Part shown: positions 23,725-34,378 of the stretch, piece after piece
How the letters are laid out: each line of letters starts with the position of its first letter
Numbering within the stretch: position 1 is the first letter of the stretch
Assembly: GCA_019914995.1 (NCBI GenBank)
Contig: CM034143.1
Coordinates: forward strand, 5,619,501 to 5,683,500
Length of the DNA: 64,000 bases
Reading direction: 5' to 3'
From: Acanthochlamys bracteata
Taxonomy: Eukaryota; Streptophyta; Magnoliopsida; Pandanales; Velloziaceae
The notes under the pieces: model-generated
Databases searched by the model: none
What the model saw: the letters and a program-made list of their open reading frames with translations, nothing else
Told to the model about the DNA's origin: nothing
Position numbers and translations under genes: made by a program

Positions 23725-25096
23725 TTAATAATTGCCTCTTGGTAAAAATTAGGTTCACGAGTAGTATGAATAGCAGTAAGAAATAAATGAAACTGTGGAG
23801 AGTAGGAGGTGAGGGTGGCAAAATCAAACCTATCAAGCGGGTCTGAATAATCTGGTGTAAAACGAGTAAGAGGACGATGATGACGTTGTGACTGACGAAC
23901 AAGAGGTGGTGGAGATGTAGATAAACTGGATAATGGTGAAATTGGAGAAGAATGGGGAGGATCATCGTTAGCCAGCATTTGTGTCGTCGAAGAAGGGGCA
24001 GTATCAATAGAGGAAAGTAATGGAGTATGATCTATAGACATGTGAGAAGAGTCAAATGAACTGAATGAAAGAGAATGTGATGGTGTTAGAAATTGAACAT
24101 CAGGAAGTGAAGAAGAAAAATAAGATGAATCCTCAAGAAAAGTGACGTGAAGAGAAATGCGAAGTCGGCGTGCTGTGGGATCATAACATCGATACCCCTT
24201 ATGTTCCGAACTAATGCCAAGTAAGACACACTTGACTGATCGAGCAGTCAATTTTGTCCGTTCAGTCGGAGGAAGTAAAACAAAGCAAGTGCACCCAAAA
24301 GTGCGGATCATACTATAGTCTGGAGGAGATAAAAATAAACTCTCATGAGGTGTCTTGCCAGACAAAGCAGATGAAGGATTGATAAGATTAATAGAGATAA
24401 GAATAGCTTCTGCCCAAAGGATTTGAGGAACTGAAGAGGAGAGCAAGAGAGAGCGAGTAGTTTCAAGAATATGACGATGCTTACGTTCCGCTACTCCATT
24501 CTGTTCAGGTGTATAAGGACAAGATTGTTGAAAAAGGGTGCCATGAGACTGTAAGATGGATCTCATAGTAGAAGATGTATATTCACGAGCACCATCAGAA
24601 CGAAAATCTTAATTCGAGTATTAAACTGAGTATGAACCATAGTGCTGAAAGTGTTATATATAGTAGAAACTTCAGAACGATTATGGAGAAGATAAACCTA
24701 AGTGTAACGAGTATAGTCATCAATGAAACTCACATAATAAACAAAATCAGTCATAGATGGAATTGGAGCTGGTCCTCAAATATCAGAATGAACTAGATCA
24801 AAAGTATGAGAAGTTTTAGATAAACTTTGATGAAAAGGTAAAGCTGAATGTTTTGCCAACTTACAGCTAGTACATGAAGATAAAAGAGAAAAAAAAGCTC
24901 GCCCAAGAGCTCCACTATCGATGAGACTCTTTAAACGAGATTTAGAAATATGACCTAAACGTCTGTGCCACAAATCAACAGCAGACGCAACTAAGATTGA
25001 AGTAGTCGAAAAAGAAAGATGGAGATACTCTAAGTGATACAGTCGCCCCTTTTTACGAGCACGACCAATCGTCTGGCCGGTACGAGGATCCTGCAC
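23676..25096 (-). pseudogene. Copia integrase region fragments
   Basis: The GAG-pre-integrase motif (DLWHRRLGHISKSRLK, with CTSCKLAKH) lies in 24776-25096. The C-terminal half of the catalytic core (CPYTPEQNGVAERKHRHILE) lies in 23676-24566. The two are separated by a stretch (24567-24775) where the frame is lost, so the first catalytic aspartates cannot be read. A further frame change joins it to RT. Confidence 0.9.
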
Positions 25097-25316
25097 AGAA
25101 CAGGTAAGGAAATTAAAGACAACAATAAGCCCGCTTTCACAAAGAGAACTGATTGAGATTAGATGTAGGGTGAGATGAAGAACATGTAAAATAAAGGGTA
25201 GACTGAGAGAGTAAGAAATAACGGAGCCAGATTGAGTGATGGTTAGTTGAGAGTCATCAGCAGTATGTAAAGATGAATGTTTGGTGGTAAAGATGTCGTG
25301 TCAGATAACAATGATA

Positions 25317-25360
25317 GATCAGAAGTTATATGATGAGATGCACCAGAATCTAAAATCCAA
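25317..25360 (-). pseudogene. Copia aspartic protease active-site segment
   Basis: The minus strand encodes WILDSGASHHITSD, the retroviral-type protease motif of copia elements with DSG intact. The flanking frame is interrupted on the integrase side. Confidence 0.85.
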
Positions 25361-25443
25361 GAGAAAAACATACCAGGAGCGGCGGAAGAAGCAGAGGCAG
25401 ATGAACCAGCAAAAATGGATTGTCGTTGAAGCTGAAGTTCTAT

Positions 25444-26436
25444 CTAAGCAAGACGATGGTGAATATCCGTTGAGTCATTGGTGATAGACTGAGAGATAGG
25501 AACGGCATCAACAACATTCGCCTGTGCAATTGGATGGCGAGTAGTGGTAGAATCTTTCGCCTTCTTCTGCTCCCGATACTGAGTAAGTAAATATGGGTGA
25601 AGCTGAAAACAACCATCCACAGTATGACCCGATTTCTTGCAATGAGTACAGAATGATTGCTGACGAGAATGGGAAGAATTCCTGCGAGAATGAGCACTAG
25701 TGTCTTCCGAAGTGGAAGGTGAAGGGCTTGAAGATGCAGCAAATACTGTAGCTGAACCAGGAGTCAAGGTGAGTACCATCATCGAAAGAGACCGTAAGCG
25801 AGTCTCCTCGGCAATGAGCTCAGAAATGGCAGCATCTAAACTGGTGTTATTTTGTATGATACGACCACTCACTGCTTGAAATTCTGGACGCAAAGCCATA
25901 AGAAACTGGTAAAGTTAACGTCGTTCACGACAGATACGACGTTCATGGCAGGCACAGCCATGACCTTCAAGTTTCAAGAGCTCGCGCCAGTAACATCGCA
26001 TTAATTTAGCGAACTCCTGGATAGTGCGATCACCATGTCTGGCTGCCCAAGCCTCGGTGAGAATTTGATACTCTCTAGCACCACTTGATTGAACAAACTG
26101 AGTAGTCAAAGTCTCCCATAATAATGCAGTAGTGGGGATGTCTTCAAGATGTGGTCGAAGAGATCGATCAACAGATGCGATGATAAATGCAAGAATTCGT
26201 TCATCATGATCATTCCAAATGTCCTGCGCAATACGAATGTTATTCTTTACCTCAATAGATGCATCGTCTGGTGGTGAGAGAGGACGCTGAATAGAGCCAT
26301 CAAGATGACCAAGAAGACAACGTCCACGAAGAATAGTTCTAACTGAAGCAGCCCATTCCGCCCAATCATCAACAGTACTCAAAGAAAAATTCGTGAATGT
26401 TGGTAGAAAGTCCCGAAAGAACTCAGACGAAGGCAT
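25444..26436 (-). pseudogene. Copia gag fragment with zinc knuckle
   Basis: The likely start ATG is at 26436 (MPSSEFFRDFLPTFTN). It opens a copia gag with a GHLDG and LWETL type core. An in-frame stop near 25917 (TAA in place of CAA, RR-stop-LYQFLMALRPEF) interrupts it. The frame then resumes and contains a CCHC knuckle, CTHCKKSGHTVDGC. Confidence 0.88.
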
Positions 26437-26781
26437 CACCAAAATAAATTTTTTTTTAATGAACGGGCGGGCCGGCCCGGCCCGGCGACGCGAAGGTGAG
26501 TGAACGGCGTCTGCGGGCGGCGGCGACGATGTCGATAGTGAAGAAGAGCAGCGGCGACGAACGACAGAAATGATGATACCGGCAGCAGCGGCGAACAAAA
26601 ACGATAATAGCGGCAACGGCTGGAGAAAACGTCGATTGTAGGCGGCAGCGACGACGAATCCGGCAGCGACGGCGCTAGGGTTTGAATTTTCTTTTTTTTT
26701 TTTTTTCTTTATGAAGATGAAAAATTGAAAAAAAAAAGAATCAATTATGTGTAGAGAAAAAAATTTTTTTTAAATTCAACT

Positions 26782-26794
26782 TGGCTAGATACCA
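26782..26794 (-). other. Primer binding site of the nested copia
   Basis: The minus strand reads TGGTATCTAGCCA immediately after the 5' LTR. It matches tRNA-Met-type sites at the first seven bases. Confidence 0.7.
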
Positions 26795-26930
26795 TAAAAT
26801 AATTAATGAAGAAAAATAATAATAGAATTAAATATGATAAATAATGATAGCTAAAATTTACACATATAAATATTTATAAAGTAAATATAATAAATTTGTC
26901 TCACATATAGCTCAATAATACAGTCTAATA
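26795..26930 (-). repeat. 5' LTR of the nested copia element
   Basis: 136 bp, flanked by GAGAC at 26931-26935. Of the 21 differences from the other LTR, 17 are A or T here against G or C there. Confidence 0.9.
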
Positions 26931-27346
26931 GAGACGATTTGACCCACGATTTCTCGATCAGCGTAGATTCGGCCTACGAAATCGTAAGCCGACGATATCC
27001 TCGTTCGCAATAGATCCTGGAGAGTAGATTGTCACTGCTCTTCGACACCATGTGCCGTCAACTGAGACATGCGCTTTGACGAAGGAGACTACGACTGATG
27101 TTAAAAAACAAGATTGGCGTAGGTCTGGCCGAAACCACCTACCGATGGCCTTGCCATTCTCAATTGACCCTGGAGGGTTGCTTGTCATGGATCGCCAACA
27201 CCTGAAACTGTCAGCCGTGACATGCGCTCGGGCCCAAGAAACTTCGACGGCCAAGGAGAAGCAAGGTTTATTGGAAATATTGTCGCAGCAGCTTGAATTG
27301 ATAGGAATGGGTTAAAAGAAAATCTTTGCCTGAAAAGCTGATTGAC

Positions 27347-28519
27347 ATGTTCACCGAGCTTGTTTCATTCACTTCGTTCTCTATTGATCCTGAATTTAAG
27401 AAGAAGCCCTTACAGGAAGAGAGGACCTCCACTAGGCTTGATCAGGTGAAGATTGCGAATGTTGCATCGATCAGGCGCCAGAAGCACGCGGAGCTCGCTA
27501 AACAGTTGAAAGCTGAGAAGCTTAATGAGATCAGAGTGGCTGCAAAGAGGTGCCCATTACTTGATTTGTTAATTGATCATGTCACGTGTGAAGGATGGTT
27601 TGGGTTCAAAAGCTCAGAGATGTTTGCAGAAGAAATTGAACTCATGGAGGAGATGTTATGTTTCAAAAAGGATGATGCTCGGATAGGAGACCGAAAACTC
27701 AGAAGATGGGAGCTATATGAACTGCTAATTCAAACAAAAATTCAGCAAGATGATTCTGGATGGTCTACCCCCACTGATAGCTTCATCCACAGATTTGGTA
27801 GTAATGATAAGCTCGTCATTGAGAGGACTGAGAAGGTGTTATATTTCTTATCGCGAGTCCCTTGGTTGCCATCTGGAATTATGCTGAGGCCATTTATTGC
27901 AGGTTTGCTCTCAGTTTTTAATAATGCTAAGGTCAACAAAGCTCTAGAGAAGATATTTGAGTATAAGATATTGAAGGTGGAAGGGGGCAGTATGCAGACA
28001 GTTATGCATATTGAGGAGGAAGTTGAAGAAATCTGCATGATGATGCCATATGATGTAGCTGCCACCGTGATACTTCATGGGTTGGGACAGCAGGCCTTCA
28101 CCACTACAGAAGGAATTTTTCTTACTGGTTGTTCAGATGAAGAAATTCGGTGCTGGTTTCAGACCCCTGAGGCTATTCCAGTTAGATTTTATATGCATGA
28201 ACTCAATATGCATTTCCATAGCAATGTCAACTCTGCCACTAAGTTGAATAATGAAGGTACTACAGCTTCTGTGCCTACTACATCTAATACTAAGTTAGAC
28301 AGTAAGTGGGGTATCCTCAAAAAAGCTTGCCATCTTGATAGGCCATGCAAGATAGATGACACCCATATCAGTAGATATGACATCCTCTTAGACAATGAGG
28401 GTGTCAATAAGTGTGTTGTCTCTAGCATCACAGTTAAGGTGCTAGTATGGAAGGTTTTGACTGCCAGGTGGGCATTACCTGAGGATTTAGTCGTTAGCAA
28501 GATCCTATCACGTGATTAG
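27347..28519 (+). CDS. Unrecognised 390-aa ORF inside the outer LTR retrotransposon
   Basis: This is the longest uninterrupted frame of the outer element. The first ATG is at 27347, and the frame is open about 40 nt further upstream without an ATG. After the stop at 28517-28519 the same frame continues for 69 codons to 28729, so the original protein was probably longer. It is Lys/Glu-rich and largely helical in character, with an early basic segment (RRQKHAELAKQLKAEKLNEI). A Trp-containing core follows (DDSGWSTPTDSFIHRFGSND, FLSRVPWLPSG) and then an acidic helix (MHIEEEVEEICMMM). It shows no zinc knuckle, DSG, YIDD or integrase motif. I do not recognise the family. It may be an unusual gag-like protein or a captured host gene fragment. 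Confidence 0.5.
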   Translation: MFTELVSFTSFSIDPEFKKKPLQEERTSTRLDQVKIANVASIRRQKHAELAKQLKAEKLNEIRVAAKRCPLLDLLIDHVTCEGWFGFKSSEMFAEEIELMEEMLCFKKDDARIGDRKLRRWELYELLIQTKIQQDDSGWSTPTDSFIHRFGSNDKLVIERTEKVLYFLSRVPWLPSGIMLRPFIAGLLSVFNNAKVNKALEKIFEYKILKVEGGSMQTVMHIEEEVEEICMMMPYDVAATVILHGLGQQAFTTTEGIFLTGCSDEEIRCWFQTPEAIPVRFYMHELNMHFHSNVNSATKLNNEGTTASVPTTSNTKLDSKWGILKKACHLDRPCKIDDTHISRYDILLDNEGVNKCVVSSITVKVLVWKVLTARWALPEDLVVSKILSRD

Positions 28520-28948
28520 AACATGGTTAGAATGCTACAAGAAGGCTGCCAGGTTCTTCTTTACTTAGTTCTTCTAGAATTGCATGAAAACTTTGAGCAT
28601 AGCTTGGAGGAAATTGAAGGGGATTTTGACATACTTCAGAACATATATATTCCTCTTCTGAAGGCTTATTCAGATGGGTTCGGAGGAGGTTTTAGGTGTA
28701 ACGAGGCTTATGGGACCCTTCTCAGTGACTAGAGGACTGGAACAGTTGTCTAACCTGTTGCAGCAACTCTACATGCTTATCTCCCACCCTAGGCTCGAGC
28801 CTTTGCCAGGTTGGAAATGTTTCCTAGTTATGATTCTACTAATTGTTGCAGTATCTATGTTAGCAGCATTGCTTCACAAGTTGCAGAGACTGACCATGGA
28901 AAGGGGTGATCTTAGTCTTAAGGTCACAATGGGCATGCTTCTCAATTG

Positions 28949-29035
28949 TTATTTTATTTTCGTTTTATCTTTTAGTTCCTTAGATTATCTAGCATTAGAA
29001 TAGCTTCGCGGTTCGTGTGATTACGAATCGCAACA
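28949..29035 (+). repeat. Truncated 3' LTR of the outer retrotransposon
   Basis: These 87 bp match the last 86 bp of the 5' LTR (20645-20730) with two substitutions and one 1-nt indel. The remaining approximately 243 bp of LTR are absent upstream, so the U3 and probably R were deleted. Confidence 0.85.
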
Positions 29036-29040
29036 TGAAG

Positions 29041-29330
29041 CTTCTGAGAATTTCCCCGGCGATTGAATTGAAGAAGAAGAAGAAACGAAATCAGAGAATT
29101 CAAGAAGGATTTGTCGCTTGATTCCTTCGCATGAGAATCGCGTGCATGATCGCCGGAGAAATCGAACACTTGGCAGCAAAGTGATAGCTTGCGAACGAAA
29201 AAGGATGATTTTTCCGGTGCCGAAACTTCATGAAATCTTGGGAAAAGTTCACCGGTGACTGTAGACGGCGGCGCGGCCGCGGCGGAGGACCATTGTGGTG
29301 TTCTCTGAATTTAACACAAATTTGCTTGAA
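29041..29330 (-). pseudogene. PP2A B' pseudogene, 5' part beyond the retrotransposon
   Basis: The minus strand encodes FPRFHEVSAPEKSSFFVRKL then LCCQVFDFSG, which corresponds to the conserved N-terminal entry of B' subunits (FRDVP..EK..LF..KL.LCCVVFDF). The IKRQ.LLE segment follows with frame changes. It is preceded by a Ser/Pro/Ala-rich lead, as in the family. It continues across the insertion into the part at 17935-20401. Confidence 0.85.
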
Positions 29331-31096
29331 AACTTTTTTTTGGCCAAGAACAATTCAGAAAAAGCTGATTATCTTTCAAACTTTTGAATTCAACACATGA
29401 ACTCGATCGCTCTATTTCTCCAAAAACAACAAAATTATACTTGATTGAAAAAATAATCAGAGATTCCTTGGATTTCTCTCTATTTCAATCCCCTGTAACT
29501 GTTAATAGTTGTTAAATTTAGAATTCTGGAGACTGAATTTGCAATTTAGATACGGGCGCGAAGCGAGCGAGCTGAACCGAGTCGTTTGTTGTCTCGATCC
29601 ATACTGGCCCAATCAGAATAAAAGCCCAAAGTAAAAACTGTTCAATATTAGAGTTCGTTCATTTTTTTATCAGTGAGTTATGAAATTTTAATTATTTAAA
29701 AAAGAATTGTTCAAATAATTTTTATTTGTATATTTATTGAACTGAAATTTTAAGTAAAACTTTCAAAATATAAAAAAAATTATTTGAAGCAATTTGTATA
29801 AAAATAAAATTTTTAGTAAAATCAAAATAAAACTGTTGAACCAAGTTTCTAAGTGCTTATTTACCAACTCACCAGACTCGATTTTTTTTCAAAATTTTTT
29901 AATATAAACTAAAAAAATAATTGAAAATAAATTTTAATTTTGAAATTTAATTTTTAAATTCACTTTTAATTTAAAATAAATATAAAATTTTATTTTTTTA
30001 AATATTTTTAATATCTAATTTTTTAATTCTTTTCTAAAAAAGTGATTTTAGTTCAAGTTAACATGCTCTAAGTCAAACAAATACGTTCTTATGATTTGAT
30101 TCCTTTTGAAAGTACTTATAAAAAATATACATTTAGAATAAAATATATTTTATAGAATAATAAAATATATAATTCAAAATTTATTTTGTAGAATTTTTTT
30201 ATATTTTTAAAATTTTAAATAAATTTTATAAATATATTATTAAAAAATTTATTAAAAAATATAAAAAAATTAATAAGAAGCTTTCCTCGTAAGCGTTGCC
30301 AAATAATCCATTATTTCGCGGTGGAAAGTAAGTGAAATATTATTTTCTATAAAATAAAAAAGTATAATAAATTATTTTGCAGTGAAAAGTTATAATAAAT
30401 TATTTTCAATTTCTTTCTATCTACAAAAAAATATACAGATTATATTTACTTTCAACAACACTATCTATAATAATTTAATATAAATAACTTAATTCCAATC
30501 TAAAATAATACACTCTAAACGAAGCAATATTTAGGGTGCGTTTGGTAGTACATACCAAAAATTACTTTTTAATTTTTTTTATTTTATATTTTTGAATATA
30601 TATTTTATAAGTATTTAAATAATTTATTTAAAAATTTAGATAGTGTAGAAAAATTTTTATTAATTTTTTAAAAATAAAAAAATAAAACTTATTTTTTAAA
30701 AAAATAAAAATATTTTTTATTTTAAAAAATTTTTATTTGATAAACAATTTCAAACGCAACCTATATCTTCCGCCTTCAATTAATAATTGACATAACACGT
30801 TAACTTTATAATGTTAATGAAAAGAAAAACCTATAAAATAATATCTTTATTACTTAAACACAACAGGTTTCTACTTATGAAAATTTGGCAAATGATGGCC
30901 GCATATAACCGTTACATAGACAGAAGAAATTCAGGCTTACCATGTGAATCCACAATTAAGCAACTTTTTTACATAACTTTAACTTCATTAATTTGTTTGA
31001 ATTAAAGCCTTCTATAAGTTACAGTCTAATCTTTAATTTCTTCTCAAAAATCTTTTCCTTCAATTTCTGATCATTCATAGTTTTAATTCATTTGCC
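29331..31096. other. AT-rich intergenic region before the subtilase gene
   Basis: No open frame here is convincing. It contains runs of T/A-rich decayed repeat sequence and the MITE at 30534-30761. The last 100 bp before 31097 should hold the subtilase promoter and leader, but I see no clear TATA or site II cluster. Confidence 0.5.
30534..30761. mobile_element. MITE, 228 bp, Harbinger-like terminal repeats
   Basis: It starts GGGTGCGTTTGG, directly after a TTA (30531-30533), and ends CAAACGCAACC. The two ends are inverted repeats. The interior is a T-rich half followed by an A-rich half, fold-back in type. The right-hand target copy is not clean. Confidence 0.6.
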
Positions 31097-34000
31097 ATGA
31101 AGTTGAAATACAACTTAATTTTTCTTTCATTGATTTATTATTATTACTTTTCTCTCCTTTTAAATTGTTTTGAAGAACAAGAAGAGCCTGCTATCTATTT
31201 GGTGTTATTAGAAGGCAAACCTCTGAAATTTCATCAAGATTCCATTTCACTCGCTCAAGAACAAGATGATTTCAAGGCTCAAAGGTATCTGATTAATTTA
31301 TTACAAAAAAAATTTTCAAAAATTTTCGTTTACCAATTTTTTGTTTGTAAATCTTTTTACAGTTGTTGTGTTTGTAGAGAATTTTCGAGAAACTATGCAA
31401 AGATTTTGACAGAGTCTCATGACAAGCTTCTTCAAAGCACACTTGAAGATGGATCCTATAAGAAGCTCTATAGCTTTTGCCATTCCTTTAATGGATTTGC
31501 CATCCACACAACTCCATCCAAGGTTCTTCAAACTAAAAGTTTTTGAACATTACAATTCTTATTACTGATCTCAGAATTTGCAAATTCAAATTATTTCTTG
31601 AATGTTTGAAACTGTTAACTAAATTGATGTAGGCAAAGGTACTAGAGAAGGCAGCCTCAGTAGTTCAAGTAGAGAAAGACACAGGTGTAAAGCTAATGAC
31701 AACCTACACACCATACTTATTAGACTTGCCAGAACAAGTATGGTGCCAAAAAGGCGTAGACGAGCTCACCGGCGATGGAATTGTGATCGGAGTTATCGAC
31801 ACAGGCATCAATCCTACGCACCCGAGCTTCGCCAACGGTCCGTTAGGGACGTTTGCTATGAACTGGAGTTCTGAGGACATGTTTGGAGTATGTGATTATG
31901 GTCCTGGATTTCCGCATACTTCTTGTAACGGGAAGATAGTTTCTGCAAGGTACTTCTTGGAGGGTGCCGTTGCTGCTTTGCAGTTGAATGCAAGTGAAGA
32001 CCTTTCGCCGTCTGATGAGGTTGGACATGGCAGGAAAGTACAATTTCCAGACACGCAAATGATATCTGTAAATGTATTTAGTTTCAAATTTGTTGAACTG
32101 TTCTTTGATTGTCGTGTGCAGCCATGTAGCTTCCATTGCTGCTGGAAATGCAGGAATTCCAGTTGTAGTCGGAGGGTTCAGTTACGGTACTGCTAGCGGA
32201 ATGGCTCCTCGTGCGCGGTAACGGTCAACATCTCATAAGTTTTTTGCTGCTCAAATCATTCAAGAACTGAAGTGTTTCAATCCATTATAGGCTTGCTGTA
32301 TATAAGACAGTGTATCCTGAAGGCGGAACGCTTGCAGATTTGATTTCCGCAATTGATCAAGTAAGAAATACTTCTAATATTTTGCTCGTTTCAACCAACT
32401 TTGTATACACTAAAAATTTTCGAATGCATGCAAAAACGCGTAAAATTTTGGGTACAAAATTCGTGTGTATAGGCAATTGAAGACAATGTGGATGTGTTGG
32501 TGTTATCAGTAGGACCAGATGAACCTCCAGAAACCTCAGTTACTTTCATGAGCATGTTGGACATTTCGCTGCTTTTCGCGCGCAAAGCTGGGATCTTTGT
32601 AGCACAAGCAGCAGGAAACAAAGGCCCAAGTGAAGCAAGTGTTGTTTCCTTCAGTCCATGGACAATGAGTGTTGCTTGTAGCACTACAGGAAGAAACTAC
32701 ACCACTGTTCTTGTTACCGGTAACGGAACCGAAATTAAAGGCGTTGGATTGTCAGGCATGGCCGTGTTACATAAGCCACTTAATTCAAAAACTTAAAACT
32801 GATATTGAGTATATTCTAAATGACTTGTTACCTTAATTGCAGCGCCTTCATTTGGGTTTGGGCTCTTGCAGTATAAGTTAGTATCAGCAAAGGATGCGGC
32901 AAAAATGGTAGCTAAATCATTCAACGTTGAAGAATGCCAGAAGCCTGAGATGCTGCAGCCTCCAATTGTGAAAGGTAACATTGTCGTCTGTGTGTTCTCG
33001 GAAGGATTCAAGAATGGCACATCGAAGCTTACTGCCATTATTGACACTGCTAAGGCTCTCGGTTGGATGGGCTTTGTCCTTGTTGCCAATTCAAAATATG
33101 GAGACTTTGTTGCGCAGCCGGTTCCTTTCTCGGTACCCGGTGTCTTGATCCCTCGAGTATCTGATGCTCAGGTTAGATGACTGAAGATAGTATCTGTTTG
33201 ATAGGGATTCTGATACGTACCATGATCGTCTCGCATTACTCTGTGGAAATTATTTCAGGTTCTATTGGAGTACTATGAAAAAAACACCTGCAGGGACGGC
33301 AAAGGAGTTGTCATCAGTTATGGAGCAACTGCAGCCATAACAGATGGAAGAATTGCCGAATTCACCAACCCAGCGCAGGTCGTGGCAAGGTACTCTTCTC
33401 GGGGTCCTGACATTGTCGACCTCAATCTCACGGCTGCTGACATTCTAAAACCAAACATTCTTGCTCCCGGAGATCAAATATGGGGCGCTTGGAGCCCTAC
33501 TAGTGCCCTTAACCCCTTACTATCAGGTACATTTTACTGCATACGGAAATATCACTCAAGTTAAAAGCTTAAATTGATGTAGAAGTTTGCCAATAGGCAG
33601 CAGCTTTGCTTTGATATCCGGAACAAGCATGGCAGCTCCGCACGTCGGAGGAATTGCGGCACTCGTCAAGCAATTCCACCCCTCATGGACGCCATCGATG
33701 ATCGCCTCTGCCATGTCAACAACTGCAGTGAAGCATGACAGCCATGGACTTCCGCTAATGGCGCAAGGCGCTGATCTCTACAGCCTATTTCCTGCTACGC
33801 CATTCGACTACGGCGCTGGCCTGATCAATCCTTCAGCAGCATTAGATCCTGCACTGGTTTTACCATCAGGTTATAAGACTTCTACCAAAATTTTCATACC
33901 AAACAATCAGTAACTCGAACTCATGCTTCTTTCTTCTCCCTCTCTGCATACATTAGAGTTTGAAGACTACATAATGTTCCTGTGCTCATTGCCTAACATT

Positions 34001-34378
34001 GATCAATCAATGGTAAAATCCGTCACCGGAGTGCAATGCAACGGTTCTTTTACTCATCCTGCGGATCTAAACCAGCCATCTATTACAGTTTCAGCACTGC
34101 TAGGATTCAGAACTGTTCGAAGACATGTTATAAATGTTAGTGGGAAACCAGAGACATACCTGTGTTCGGTTCTTGAACCAGAAGCAGTGAAGGTGAGGAT
34201 GGAACCCTGCAGTTTCACTATTCTGCCTGAAGGACGACAAGATTTTGTTGTTCATCTGAATGCAACTGGAGCTCTGCAATCTTTCAGTTTCGGCGAGATC
34301 GTTCTTACAGGGAGCTTGAATCACATTGTAAGATTGCCTCTTGCAATCTGGCCTCTTGGAGAAGCAATGAGAAATTAA
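31097..34378 (+). CDS. Subtilisin-like serine protease, SBT2 type
   Basis: CDS join(31097..31284,31378..31522,31633..32033,32122..32217,32291..32360,32473..32755,32843..33171,33259..33526,33597..33869,33957..34378), 2475 nt, 824 aa. A signal peptide (about 1-25) is followed by the I9-type propeptide (to about 135) and a peptidase S8 domain. The catalytic residues are Asp167 (GVIDTG), His246 (GHGSHVAS), Asn349 (QAAGNKGP) and Ser604 (ISGTSMAAPHVGG). A PA-type insert and a C-terminal fibronectin-III-like domain are also present. It would be a secreted or apoplastic protease. Long inserts and the NWSSED and FVAQAAGN segments suggest the SBT2 clade (ALE1-like), but I am unsure of the exact member. 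Two introns are odd: intron 3 begins GA instead of GT (32034), and intron 6 begins GC (32756). If intron 3 cannot be spliced, the protein stops soon after Gly244. Confidence 0.88.

Larger units (their letters stand above)
22105..26930 (-). mobile_element. Nested, decayed Ty1/copia retrotransposon (4826 bp)
   Basis: It lies antisense inside the outer element. It is bounded by two 136-bp LTRs and a perfect 5-bp target duplication GAGAC (22100-22104 and 26931-26935). A primer site follows the 5' LTR, and a polypurine tract precedes the 3' LTR. The order gag, protease, integrase, RT, RNase H is the copia order. Every coding segment is interrupted by stops or frame changes, so it is not competent to move. 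The LTRs are unusually short for copia. Confidence 0.95.
20402..29035 (+). mobile_element. Non-autonomous LTR retrotransposon (outer element, 8634 bp with its nested copia)
   Basis: Both ends are defined. The 5' LTR starts TGTTACG and the 3' end finishes CGCAACA. The element is flanked by a perfect 5-bp target duplication TGAAG (20397-20401 and 29036-29040). Removing it rejoins the two halves of the PP2A B' pseudogene. A tRNA-Met-type primer site follows the 5' LTR. Without the nested copia the element is about 3.8 kb. No aspartic protease, integrase, RT or RNase H motif belongs to it. Instead there is a decayed P/Y/S-rich frame after the primer site and a 390-codon unknown ORF near the 3' side. 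It would need enzymes from another element to move. The 3' LTR keeps only its last 87 bp. Confidence 0.9.

Noticed and set aside
23184..24007. Alternative minus-strand frames of 84-122 codons inside the copia element
   Set aside because: They overlap the RT and integrase frames and show no motifs.
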